Positions 46,569-59,400 of a DNA stretch of 64,000 bases are shown one piece after another; the stretch's first letter is position 1; every line of letters starts with the position of its first letter. The DNA comes from Eumeta japonica. Lineage: Eukaryota > Arthropoda > Insecta > Lepidoptera > Psychidae. The position numbers and the translations under genes were made by a program. The stretch lies in contig BGZK01000529.1 of the NCBI GenBank assembly GCA_005406025.1, forward strand, positions 186,001-250,000, given 5' to 3'. The notes beneath the pieces were generated by a model. The model did no database searches. It had not been told where the DNA came from and saw only the letters and a program-made list of their open reading frames with translations.

Positions 46569-47592
46569 TTGAATCAATCATGCATCTTTTCGCAAACATT
46601 CATAATCTCCTCCGTTTTTAGAACAACTTTGCCAAATTAACTATAATAATTTTTTTTATTGAAAATATGCTCATAAATAATATAAAGTAATGTAGAGAAA
46701 ATCCTATGAAATGTTCGGCCAGACGACATCCATGCGCCTACGCGCCGCGCACCTCGCCCGGGCACGTGACTATTAGGCCATACGGTGTATTATTTTTAAA
46801 GAATTTAGTTAGTCACTTACCTATTAATGACACTAGATTTTGACAGTGATGTAAAGGTCACTGACGGCATTATTAAATTAGTTTCTGATTTTCCACATGT
46901 GTTCCTCTCACCTCTAAACAAACACGCAATCGTTTTATGTTTTGTTCATGAATCTTTTTGAAAAGTTGCTTCCGTCGAATTTTTTCATGCACTTATTCAA
47001 AAGCAAGTAATATATGTGTGCATTTCTTCTTATGTTTCACACTCACATTCGAATAATATTCCTTTGTATCCCCACTCGCAGATTGTTAACTGTCAAAGTA
47101 AGTTCCACTATAAAGGCTTAGAGGCGCAGCGATGTCACTTCTGTAAACTCTCCAACTATAAATTACTTATTCGATAGCAGTAAAAGGAATTGTTATCAAA
47201 CACTTCAATACTAATCACTCACGATCTTAATTTCAAAAACGTCAATATAGTAAACATAACACTTTACAACAAAATACCTAAACCTCTAACGTCGCGCGTC
47301 CGGTCATTAACTGCGCGTAGATGTACGGCGGACTTACTGACGGTCTAGCAAAGACACTGCTTGTTGGCGCTCGTCACGAGCGAGCCTCAGATGACGAGGT
47401 GGACCGGTTTGAGTGCACGCTTCGTGTTGCTAATCATCGCGTTAGGGCTTGTACTTCGTACATTTACACATTTACGTTCTGAGCATTTTTCTCACAAACG
47501 GCTACTTCAGTGACTGTGGTTTCTTTGGCAAAATTGTTCTAAAAAAAGAAGGATATTATGTACATTTGCGGAAAAACGCATGATTGATTCCA
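46569..47592. mobile_element. Unassigned ~1-kb TIR element, copy 2
   Basis: The left terminus GAATCAATCATGC is followed by cgcaaacattcataatctcc and tagaacaactttgcca. The right terminus carries the same words inverted, ending gcatgattgattc. The inverted arms are about 65 bp long at roughly 80% identity. The body aligns, in reverse orientation, with copy 1 at 30781-31704, and part of it with 26786-27236. GC-rich pockets lie at about 46725-46770 and 47290-47450. No known protein motif is seen. The flanks give no clear target duplication. Confidence 0.78.
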
Positions 47593-50500
47593 TACTGTAT
47601 TTCTTTTGAGAATCGCAATTTAAATTGAAAACTTATTCAATGATTCTCACAAAAGTGACATACAATCTACAAAAAAAGAAGATTTTCTATTATTTCCTAA
47701 ATATGTGAATGTAAAAAATGCTCAGACATTTTTAAACGCAATATGACTTGTAACCGCCATATATAAAGTTATTGAAGGCAAATTTATTTCACCAACCGGT
47801 GCATCCGAATGCACACCGTCCGTATCATTCCCCTCGGCCAGAGGCGAATCGTGAATTTTTGCCGCCCTGGGCTAGTAATACTTAGGGGCCTACTCATTAT
47901 TCAGTTAATTGTAATTTCGTTAAGAAATTGTCTTTGAAGTGAAATTTCTTTGGGCGCGTTGAGAGTGAAATTTCATGGTCGCGTCACGGCAATACCGTCC
48001 ACGGTATAATAGTAATATTAGCGGGATGATGAGGCCATCACGATTTTAGATTTTCAAGATTGTGAGAGCAATCGAATAGATCGTCAGAAAGAAAGAGACA
48101 AAAATAGTAAGCATGTCATATATGGCATGCCATGCCATATATGGAATATACTCTATTGCCGTAGAGTATTCTTTTTACGAGGCTCCTGAATTATGATGAA
48201 TGTAAACCGTATATTGCTTATTACAATTTCTACGAATTTTTAATTATTAAATAAATAAAAGTATAATAATTATATCATTACAAACGAAATTTACTAATAA
48301 TTACAATAACAACAATGATTGTACATATTTGTCTATCAATTAAAATAGCTTTGCTTTAAAACGCAGAAAAAAAATGTACATTGCTCAAACATCCTTTATC
48401 ATAATGGTTTTAAATATAAAAAGTATATATAATTTTTATTTTCTTGCCCGACAACAATATTACGTTATCTGTACAAAATATATTTTTATTAGTATTCATT
48501 TATTAATTACTGCATTAAACAAAATTTTAACGTAACTTTAAATTTAAAATTTTTTATATAAAATCTTTACAATACTACTGATTCTTACTTCTTTGGCTAT
48601 GCTGATTTAGCGTTGACAAAATGCCATAATACACGTTATCACCTCAGTTACCATTTTCCAAGCTTTCTTCAAAAAAAAAAAGACAATGCAGGTCTTCAGT
48701 CGTAAAAGTATAATATATATTATATCATATCATTTTATGAATAATACAGAATTTTCCACCTACTCTTATATCGGTATTGTTCAACGTTGAAAAATCTCAC
48801 CATAGGTGATAAACTCTTATGGCTGTATCACCCTTTGATGTAAGTTATTTTACATACCTTCATACTCCATTTCAAAACCAGTTCAGCTCGTGACCATAAT
48901 TAGGTACTTATTTCATTTTGGAACCGTCATACGCTTAATAATATCTCAATTTTTTTATGTAGGGGTATTTGAAATAAAAGGCCAATACCAGTAAAACTGA
49001 AATGGGAATGGGAAATGAGAATCATTCAAATCGGTTCATAAACAAAAAAGTTATGCGACGAACGTATAAAAAATAGATAAGCAGACGAATCAAGAACCTC
49101 TTTCTTTTTTGAAGTTTTTTTAAAAATAGCTTAGGGTAATGAGAGCAGAGAGAATGCCCAAAATTTTCAAAACATACATGTGTTTTTTATTAGCACTTGT
49201 CCAAGCATAACTGACATTTATGTGATTAGTTATTATTTATTTATATTAAAAATTATTATAAATTAATGTGATTTGCTTTTTACTCAAAAATCAGTATATA
49301 CATTTAAAACATGAAGTGGGTCATTTGGACTTGTTTAATACGCAGTTAAATCAAAAAGTTAATGTTGTAGTACTCGGTTTATGCTGTTATTGTTTAAATT
49401 TAGTTGTATATAAGAACATAACAATCCGGCTTTGGTATTCATCAATTTCTCATGTTTTCCGTGGTATTTACGATATGCAGTAAATTATTAGGCCTTCAAG
49501 GATATCAAGTTGTTATGTTTCATGTCAGGTTGCTACGTTCATTCAGGACGGATGCAAATTGTTATTGAATACACAAGTTATGACAATATAAGAATGTCTA
49601 TAAGAACACAAGAGTATTTTTTTTCTGCTATCAATATGTTATCAATAATTATATTAAATACTTTTTGATATTACAATTACGAATAGACAAGTCTTCATAA
49701 AAAAAATCGGACATTTCAAAAAAAATTAATCTGCTTTAAGTTATAGGGAAAGGCTCTAATAATTTTTAATTGTTTTCGATATCGATAGTTCTTCAATTGT
49801 ATAAATAATAACTATCTCGTACTAGCCGTTTTATCCATTTGCTACGTTGTGCGTAAGTTATAATGATTGTTTCTGATCCCGATTCCGTCTTTTATTTCTG
49901 TTATTGCCCTGTTTTCTATTGCAATACCGGTCCCAGTGTCGATCTTGATCCTTCCTTAGTCGTCACTGCTATTTATCTGAGTTTAACTACTTTTCTGTTG
50001 TGTATAAAAAGTCTCCTGCCCTGTTTTGTTGTGTATTGTATTCCAGTAGACGGTCTGTTTATTTTTATACACATTGTCAAGTTTCAACAACGAAGTATTG
50101 TACGTTGAACATGTATACAAATGTTTAGCTTGTTTTATGCATTTAAAATGCAAAGAACATTTGTATTGCAGCGCTACTATTATTGAATACAGATTATCAC
50201 CAGCATTAAAGTAACTGAAACTGTTGATTTAGCATTTGATATAACCTGAAAAATAAAAATGGTAATGTCAATAAAACAAAAAATCAACGATGTTTGTTTT
50301 TTATTTGCACTTTGAAAACAATAAAAATATCGTTGGTTTTACTGTTCAAACTGGCATCGTTATATTTATATCATTTGTTTCATTGTCTTGGTGCAATACA
50401 TTTATTATTTTAATTATTCCCAATTGAATTCCTTAAAATACAGATATATAAATATTAAGCGTATGGTGACCGATTTTGTATGAAGCGAATCACAAAGTTG

Positions 50501-50695
50501 ATAAAATATTATCTTTCTGACTAATAACTTGTCTATTCGACTAAAAGTAAAAGGAAATATTAAGTATTTCCCACTTATGGAGCTGACAAAAGTTTTAGAT
50601 TCCGTGCAGTGTCCTCAGGTGTATTTTTTAATTTTCGTTAAGTAGTAATTTAAATTCAAAATGGAATTACGCAAAGATTATTCTATGCAACTGAC
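47593..50695. other. Intergenic DNA, few features
   Basis: Mostly AT-rich. It holds a GC-richer patch at 47800-47890 resembling a hAT terminus ('cagaggcgaatcgtgaa'), palindromes at 48117-48143 and near 48149-48170, and a diverged LINE-like tail at about 49020-49130. The open frames at 49268-49483 and 49863-50108 are without recognisable motifs. Confidence 0.5.
48117..48143. repeat. Perfect short palindrome, 13-bp arms
   Basis: catatatggcatg and its exact inverse are separated by a single C. A second small hairpin (atactcta / tagagtat, 6-base loop) begins a few bases downstream. Origin unknown. Confidence 0.85.
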
Positions 50696-50805
50696 AGTGG
50701 CGTAACTATACCGTCTGGGGCCCGTGGCAAATTCTTTTGATGGGGCCCTATCAGTAAGGCCGGTCACGTTGTACTTAGTTTAATTTTAATAATTCACTTA
50801 AAGTA

Positions 50806-50932
50806 TGGGCAGCAGCGTTTTCTGATAGTCTTCAAATACTGCGATCTCCAATCCGCCTGCCAAGCGTGGAGATTATGGCAATTCCTCCTACTGAGAGGCT
50901 CATGTCCAGCAGTGGACTGCTAAGAGCTGTTT

Positions 50933-50961
<29 letters not shown>
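50806..50961 (+). mobile_element. RTE-derived short element with GAT tail and 8-bp target duplication
   Basis: It contains 'tccaatccgcctgccaagcg', 'ggagattatggcaa' and then 'catgtccagcagtggact', ending in a (GAT)n run (about 50934-50961). Perfect duplications ttaaagta lie at 50798-50805 and 50962-50969. This tail is widespread in lepidopteran genomes as the 3' end of RTE LINEs or their SINEs. It is nested in the untranslated part of the hAT. Confidence 0.8.
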
Positions 50962-50963
<2 letters not shown>

Positions 50964-51009
50964 AAAGTAGTAATCCAACATGGACATGGGTTTATACATT
51001 TACATTCAT

Positions 51010-51150
51010 TTACATTCACCAGCCTATACATATACGTCCCACTGCTGGGCATAGGCCGCCTCTCAATTCGGATTGGAGACTTCATATTCATCTTCCATTT
51101 GCTAGCTTTTCGGTGAAGGAACAACATCGTGAGGAAACCTGCATACACAA
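51010..51150 (-). mobile_element. Second RTE-type tail fragment, opposite orientation
   Basis: 'gtcccactgctgggcatagg', 'ccgcctctcaa', 'tttcggtgaaggaacaacat' and 'cgtgaggaaacctgcatac' form a block common in moths and butterflies, here read on the opposite strand from the neighbouring GAT-tailed copy. Its limits are approximate and no target duplication is assigned. Confidence 0.6.
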
Positions 51151-51189
51151 TTAAATAAAAATAACAATTATATTTCAATAGGATATTTA

Positions 51190-53709
51190 TTAAGAAAAAT
51201 CTTTTCTTCGAGCTTTCTGTTCTGCAAAAGTGTCTATAACATCATCAAAGTTTAAAGATCGGGCCATAGAATTTTCAATAGACAGAATAGCCAAGTTACG
51301 TAACCTGTCTTGTCCCATAGAGTTTCTCAAATAGGTTTTTATTCATTTTAGTTTTGAGAATGATCGTTCAGCACTAGCTGTAGTCACAGGAATTGTAATA
51401 AATAACATTAATGCAGTGCATACTTCAGGAAAACTGCAGGACATAAAATGATTCTGTATTATTAATAAATCTGCGAGGTCTCTAATGCACGAACACTTTT
51501 CTATTTCGTCTCTGAAAGTGGACCGAAAACTGAGAATTTCCCTGGCAAATGATTCAGATATGTCTTTTTATATATATCAACAAATTTTAGAGCTTTTTAA
51601 TAGATCAGTATCATTTAAAACTTGTAAAGTTGAAGGCTCCAAAACATTGAAATTTGAAACTATTTCATTCATCGGAAGGAAACGCGATTTTAGTTGATTA
51701 ATAATGATGTCCAATACTCGATTAAATATGTTCACTCTGAACAAACCTTCCGGGTCTTGGAGGCGCTCATCTTCGCAAAGTTCGTCAAAATGGCGTTTTA
51801 CCTTCCTCTGACGAGTTTTAGAAAATTCAGGGGTGATGGACCATTTTCAGCTACACTATTTGCTTCCATTTTAAATTTACAAATTCATGTCGATACCTTT
51901 CCAATTCTTCTAGACATATTTTCAAACGTTTTAAGGCATTTGAAAGATCCGTGGCTTTAGACTGAAGTGCTTTAGAGGCTGCATCGGTAGTTTGTAGAAT
52001 TTTGCAATGGAAAACCAATAACACAATAAAATTGTAGTTATCGATCTTTTCTTTGAGTGAAACAGCTTCATTTCTTTCATCTGATTTGCAACTTAACAGA
52101 ATTGTTTTCGTTAGTGCTTTTGGACTTCAACAAACCGAACTTTTAAAGCAAAACAGCATCATAACGTCCTGCCCATCTAGTAGGGTTTAATGTTTTTAAT
52201 GTTATTGAAGTTGAAGACTCACTTTCTTTATTAGATATAAAACTTGACAAAATATTCCATTTCTTGATACTATGCCCAAAAAATTATAAATTTGTTGAAC
52301 TGTATCGAAAAAGTTTGCATATCAATAACCTCTCTCACTGCATCATTGAGTACTAGATTTAAGTTATGAGCAGCACAGTGAACATATACCGCATTTGGCT
52401 CGACATCTTTTATGAGTTTTGAACTCCACCATAAGTCCCTTTCATTGTGTTAGCACCATCATACCCTTGTCCTCGACACTTACTTAGAGGAATATTTTTG
52501 TCATTTATGGATTTAATAATTTGCTTGGACATTGCTAAGGCAGTTTGATCCTTAACTTCATGAAATCCTAAAATGTCTCTTTAATGACAAGTGCCTTTGG
52601 GATCCCATTGTCATCTTTTTCTATCATACAATAATGGTAAAGTTCACACATTTGATCAATTTTGAAATATCTTGAGTTGTATCAAATATGATAGAGTAGA
52701 ATGGTGCGGCATTCATTTCATTTATGAGTGCATTTTCTACTTTTAGAAGCAGGACAGAAATTAGCTCATTTTGTATTTTGGGCTTAAGTATTTTATCTGG
52801 CTCTTTGGTTTACTTAACAATTTTGTAAAATCGGGTCGTACTTTCCTAATAACTCAACAATACTCAAAAGTTTCCTTGGGAGCTTGGATCACTGCTACCT
52901 ACGTTTTCTCTGTGGCCACGAAAGGCTAAATTACATGTTGAGAGTGTCAGAGTAACATCAAGGAGTCTAGAAAGTACTTGGCGCCAAAAGATTTTTATTT
53001 TTAATCATGGACTCTTGCTCTTCATCGAGTGTTCCATGTAGCCGCCACTGTCGATAGGTAAGACAAGAATCCAGATGAATTTTGGATGTCTCGTGTCTTT
53101 CTATTGCATCAACAATATGTTTCCAGTCGTCATAGCCCTCAATCCAAACATTTTGTATTTTTAGATGCCCGATTTGCGAATAACCAACACGGTTCACAAT
53201 ACGCCTTCTGAAGTATTAAAGAATAGGATAGCCATGTACGTTCAAGTTTCACGCCAGACTTCGAAACAATATAGTAATGTTTTTCTAGAAAAGATCTATT
53301 GTCACTATCTTTAAGAAAGGGCCCTTAGGTTTACAATGTCCGTTTTCAATCACGAACCTTTTCACTTGATCAGTTAGCTCTTTAAAATTACCCATATCAG
53401 TAACATATGGCGAAGATACAATATTGTTCACGCTAAAATATATTTCTCTTTCATTTTGCTAGTACCTTGTTGTGGTTGTTCTGGATCTGGATAGACACTG
53501 GTATTGGGTTCTGCATCTGGTAATTCTGGAATACTTTTAATACGGTCCAAATCTTCACTTTTGGAGCACTGTTCACTCGAGTTTTCATTTTTAAAGTCAT
53601 CATTCTTCAAGTACTGACTAATTTTAGGAAGCTTTTTATTTTTTTCTTCAGTCTCTCTCTTTCTCTTTCGTTTTTCGCTCCCACTTAAATATTTTCTGGA
53701 ACTAGACAT
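51190..53709 (-). pseudogene. hAT transposase relic with TTF zinc finger (ZMYM1-like)
   Basis: The start is ATG 53709-53707 (MSSSRKYLSGSEKRKRKRE, then LPKISQYL), a charged N-terminus that I recognise from this group. A TTF-finger region follows (about 53200-52970: YDDWKHIVDAIERHE). Catalytic-domain blocks lie near 52720-52620 (FYSIIFDTTQDISKIDQM) and 52500-52440 (CRGQGYDGANTMKGTYGG). NPTRWAGRYDAVL is near 52180-52140. The C-terminal ASAERSFSKLK, KTYLRNSMGQDRLRNLAILS and DFS* blocks end at TAA 51190-51192. Several stops and frameshifts are present, including near the DDE region, so the copy looks inactive. Confidence 0.82.
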
Positions 53710-54212
53710 TTTAATATCTAACTTTCACAATCAACTTTACTTTACCACTATTTACAGGTTCAATTAAACAAAATTACGAAAAACACAAATGATCAATTGT
53801 CAAAACAATCACACAAATAATGCGCAGTCAGAGCCCCTCATAAAAATAGCAAATCCGGGATTCCCTAACATAGTGTTGTTAGCCGCCCCAGCGGCAGCGC
53901 CACGAAAAGTCCTTTTGGTTAACAAAATGAGGGAATTCCCGACCTGCACTGCCAACGTACCGCGACAAAAGGTAGAAAGAAACCAATGGATGCGTTCTAA
54001 AATTGATCAAGATCTTTTGATCAGTTATAAATTTTAAGCAAAACTAAAAAAATAAATAAAAAATATACTTTTCAAATAAAATAAAATACTCAGGTGCAAT
54101 GTTAAAAAAATATTGCTGAGCTAGCGGCATCTTGGGCCGGGGCCCCCTTGGACCGGGGGCCCGTGGCATTTTGCCAGCCCTGCCACCCTATAGTTACACC
54201 ACTGGCAACTGA

Positions 54213-56415
54213 TATGTTTAAATTAATGTAACTAAGTATATAATATATATTCTCTATGGATACGACAGCGTTGTTTTAATACCTTCTAGAAATATAAATG
54301 TGTATTACTATACAAAATATATGAAACGAAAAACTATAACACTCTGAACAAAATGTGACAGCGAAAGTTTGATTTCATAATGGTCGAGCCAGCTCATTTT
54401 CAGACTGCAGTAAAATTAACTACAGCATGATTCAATCACATCGATTATAAAATTGCGCTGGAGTCATGTTCACACATTTTGATTTATATTTTATTTTTAT
54501 CAAATATAAATATCAAATGCTGCGCATTACGGCAATCTTAGTTATCAAAATGTATATAACGTCTGAGAATAGCAGTATCATATTTTAAAATGAGTATTAT
54601 TAAAACCAATCGCTTAATTAAGAAAATATCATGTATTTTTAATATTGTTACCGAGGGATGAATCCTTTTGTGTATTCGAAATCTAGAATCAAACAGATAT
54701 AACGGCATAAACGATGTTTATTTGTTTAGTTCTCAAATATATGCAGCGATGTGTGTAGAACTTCAATAGAATAATAATTACATCGAATTCTCAAAGTCCA
54801 TCGCCTAACACAAACACAGCTCAAATCTCTATCTACTTCCGTGAATCAAATAACTTTGTTTTATTCCTTTACATTCACCCATCGAATTACCATTTGCGCG
54901 ACTCAGCACGGAGGCTGGATGGATTGAGACGCCTTGCCTGCAGCCTATTTACTACATCATATGATCCAATTTTATTTTTATGAAATTTTAGTGTTTTTAT
55001 AAAACAGATTTAGTTTTTATTACAACCACAAATGTCTTATAGCTTTTTGGTAGTAAATAAATTATCAGAAGTGTCAGTTCTAATTGATTTTACGAATACA
55101 TATTTTAAATGTAAGAAATATTTTTTAATCTCTTTCGATGTTTAGGCGAATAGTACTCAAAAATTATAGATAATATAATTTTTGTACGGCATACTCATCC
55201 TTAATAATTTTTATAAACATAGAAAAATTGTACAACCTATATCAGAGGCGTGCTTATAAATTATATTACTATCTCTTTTTCTTTTATTTCAGATGTCATA
55301 AGAAAAAAAATCCAAGTAGAAAGGAGTGTGTCGCTATTTTATCGTTCCTTCAATGATATCTTTACTATCGAAATAGAAATGCATAGAAGTATTCCTACAT
55401 AAACAAAATGACCAAACGAAATTGTCCAAACGTAGTACACGTGGCATACAATATTGGCTTCGCCAAAGCACAGATGTAGCCATGTGTCCTTATTCTTTCT
55501 CTTTCTGTCATCAATGAATGTCTTCATTCTTTCTCTTTCTTTCTCTTCGATTAAAAATATCAGTGTCATGCGAAATTATATCTAAAATCGATAGATATAA
55601 GGTCCTTTGTTAAAGATTTATTTGATTTAAAAATGTCGTATATTCTCATTTAAATTTGTATGAGTTATGTGCCACGAATGAACGTAAAATTGTTTGACGT
55701 TATAATTCTATGCTTTTCTATTTCGATAATCTTTACCCTTAAATCTAGCTTCATGGTCTGTTTTAGCGCTGGACTATTAAATAAAGATTAAAAAACAGGA
55801 TGAAGAATATATCCATATACAATATACAAATCATACTGATTAAACAGCCGTTTACATAGCACATTGTATATACAGTGAGTAACAAAAAAGTCAAATAGTA
55901 GAATTGATAATAATTTAAATTTACTTTCATTTAATTGCATTTCTCATGAAAGTTTTAATTTCTAACAGTGTCTAATCATTACAATCATTTAGTGCAAATT
56001 CTGGTACTGAAAGACTTATATTTAATTTTTGCTTTGAGCACAAATTATTAAAATTTTAATTTCCATCGATAAGTAATAGTTAAGCTTTCTATTGACAGTA
56101 TGTGATAGTGACGGTACGAATGACAGTCGGTTGACTGATCGTTAACCATCGCAGTCACCGAGTTTAGGTATATAGTAACGTCCAATTATATTTGTGTACA
56201 AATTTCTTTCTACTTATTTCATATAAAATAAGGAATTGCATAGATCTATTTACGTCTTTCTCTTAAAAATAGACTTACATGCATATTTTTCATTTGCTTG
56301 TATAGGCTTCAATAATTAAGTATGAGTGATTTATAAACAACGTTTACTGTGTGCAAAGATTATTTTACTTTATTTTTCTAATGAGATTATTTAGTAATAA
56401 CAATAACAGAGGAAA
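54213..56415. other. NPRL3 upstream region
   Basis: AT-rich. It includes a pyrimidine-rich run at about 55490-55556. It should contain the NPRL3 promoter and 5' UTR, but I see no distinct core promoter element. Short inverted words (cagtc / gactg and near-matching acggt words) lie at about 56105-56162. No gene is seen. Confidence 0.5.
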
Positions 56416-59400
56416 ATGGAGGTCAATCCATTGAATATTTTCTTCGTGAAGTCAGACAGTAAGGGTGACAGGCTTTTATTTAGATATCCGTACACAACTG
56501 ATATTAAGGATGAAAATACCAAACAAAAAAGTGGACGTCAGAATCCTTATGCTATTTCTGTACTAGAGGATTTATTGCAATGCCCTCAACCTCAAACATC
56601 AAATATTTCTAAAGGTATTTATAACATTCTATTGTTTTATGTTAAAAGATCTAGCTTTGTGAATAAATTCTCTGTTTGCTGAATGATATAGGGATTGGCA
56701 TTAGATGAAAATATTTTTTTTATGTTCTATGTACTAGCCAGATAGTGTTTTTGGATATATTGCAATCAATTTATGATTGATTCTGTTAACAGAATATATT
56801 TCATAAAAATCTGAATACATTTATTATTCATTATTGAATTTGATTTTGATTACTGAATACATCATATTCATTAGTTGCACTGTAATTAATTTGCATTCTT
56901 TGAATGTACATGTGAAATGTCATGGTTCATCATAGATTGACTATCTAATATTTTTACTTCCTGTTTCATCGACATTACATGAAAAACACTGGTTTAGTAA
57001 TGATTAATATATTATTTACAAATTAACAACAATATTAATAGATTTACAGAAGTCTATATAGAAACAAGGAAATCTAAAGATTGTTGTGTAAGATGGATCT
57101 TCTATCACACAACCCTAATATGGACTTCTAGTTTGCTCGTTGAACGTAGATTATATTTTAAATAATGAAAGCACCCTTTTTTTGACTTATGTATAATTAC
57201 TTATTTGATGTTTGTTTGTGTGTATTAAAACATGTCATATTATTACACATGTTACTTTTTATTACTGATCCAGCATTATGATAATAAAAAGACCTGTTAA
57301 GAAGAGTTAAGAAGACCTGTTAAGTGCAATTTATAAGGCTATCCAAATCTTTCTATGTTTTTATTCAAAATGAGATAACATTTTGGCATAATGCAATGAC
57401 AAAGTGTCGAAAAGTATATGATTACTTTCTCCTTGCACTAACTTTTATCTTTTCCTACTATCTTTTGCACAAGATAAAAACTTGGCAAACCCAATAGCAT
57501 TTACATAAATAATATGTTGGTACAATACAATGACATCTATGGAAAGTAATATTATACCTTAAACAATTGATCATGCATATCTACAGTTATTGTATGGAAG
57601 ACTAAACTGAAACTATATGTTTGTGGAACCCAATTATATATCATAGTAATAGTTTATTTATTTAAATCAAAATTAATTTGTTATAACCCAACATTAAAAT
57701 AAGCAAATAAATGTATTCATCACAGATCCCTTTGCAGCACAACTCTCACTTGATCTGTTATTCATTTGTTATAAGCATGAATACTTATATGAAATTTGTG
57801 TAAAAAACACTGCAAACATATTTAAAACACTCGTCGTCCTAGATATAATATTATTGAGTTTTACAATGTCTTATATAAGACATTGTAAAACATGAGAATA
57901 GCAATATACACAATATCTGTTCTTTTTTTGATTCAACATTTGCATTTTCATGATTTATTTACTTAGTAGGCCAATCCATATTGGTGCATGACTATTCAAT
58001 CATGATGTTTTATTATTTTCTGTACTCCCATTTCTTACTCTACATTCAGTATACATTTATTAAAGCATGTTATATAGTGATAAACGTCTATATTTTGATG
58101 GTCATGTTTATATATAAATCATTTTTGCAACTTCAATAGTAATGCAATAAATGTAGCCAAGTGTATTACAAACTTGTATTCACTTAATTAATATTCAGAT
58201 TATTGTTTTAACATGCTCTATATGTTGTCTACAAAGATTCACTTCTAAAATACCAAATTAGATTATTGCCCTTAAATTTTCCAATTGGTTTGAAATAACA
58301 TAATTCTTTTTGACAGGCAAATCTGTATTTAGAGTATGTGCTATTAGAGCCATCATCTTTTCTATATGAATAAGGCTAGTGATGTGAAATGATAAATATT
58401 ATTGATTCTTATTTTATTGTCAAAAAAGTAACATTTAAAAACCGTAATGCAGGTGACACCTTTGCCGATATTCATATTTTACTCAGAACTTCTTAATGAT
58501 AACTCCTATCATTATGACATAAAATAAATAGCTCTCCTTCGTTCCGGTGTGTGTCATACACCAACCTGATGTTCATTCGCAAAGATGAAAATATTATTAA
58601 ATAAATGTATGTAGTGTAAAACACAACTCTATATTTTTATTTATTTTATTCAATACTTTTATAACAGTTTTCTTAGAATTGTAAATTCTATCAATAACCA
58701 TCAATTTCTATGTTTTCATCTGCCGTGAGTACTGTGATGTCCTCCTCTGTCTTCTTATCAGAACCTAATTAAAAAGTAAAAAGTGTAATAATAAAGCATA
58801 GAACACAGAACTTATAAATATTATATAACTGCAAGGAATTTAACAACAATTTGAAATTAAAGTACCAGAATATTGTAAATTATAAATATACAAGATATCA
58901 TTAAAATTAGACATTTTAGGGAAAAGAAAATATGTAAACAATTTTTTTGATATTTGATATTTTTTAATATACTTTATGTATATTTTTTTTAATTTTTTCA
59001 ATGATGAATATTAAGAAAACAAACACTTGTTGAATGATCAAATTATTTGTGATGTATGAAACAGTTGAATATTTCCGACGAGGGCTCTGAAAGCACTAAA
59101 AAAGTTTGATAGAATTGTGTCCATAATATTAATAATAAAAATATGACATAATAAACTGTCGGATTTTTGCAATATTAGCTTTCAGTGTAAAGACAAATTA
59201 CATCTATTTAGGGATCAGATTAAATATGTTGCAATTTCATAGTGACTTACGTATTTAAAATAATTTCTTATAATGTAAAGAACTAATTTCAATTTTCTTT
59301 TACTATATCGATATTATTAAAAATCAGTAAGTGATTGATAAATAAATCTATTTTTATGAAGAATTAATTTATAAAATTCCCTTAAGGGAACTTTGAATCA

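Larger units (their letters stand above)
50696..54204 (-). mobile_element. hAT transposon (ZMYM1-like type) with perfect 8-bp target duplication
   Basis: The left end begins CAGTGGCGTAACTATA and the right end, read inward, begins CAGTGGTGTAACTATA. Perfect duplications gcaactga flank both sides (50688-50695 and 54205-54212). GGGGCCCGTGGCA-type words lie just inside both ends. The interior encodes a minus-strand transposase (53709-51190) with a TTF-type zinc finger and a C-terminal dimerisation region, broken by frameshifts. Two RTE-derived short insertions lie between the transposase stop and the left terminus. At 3,509 bp this is the most complete DNA transposon in the window. Confidence 0.9.

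Noticed and set aside
49863..50108. Plus-strand 81-codon frame rich in hydrophobic residues
   Set aside because: Composition could suggest a membrane protein, but there is no homology, no introns with matching phase and no context.
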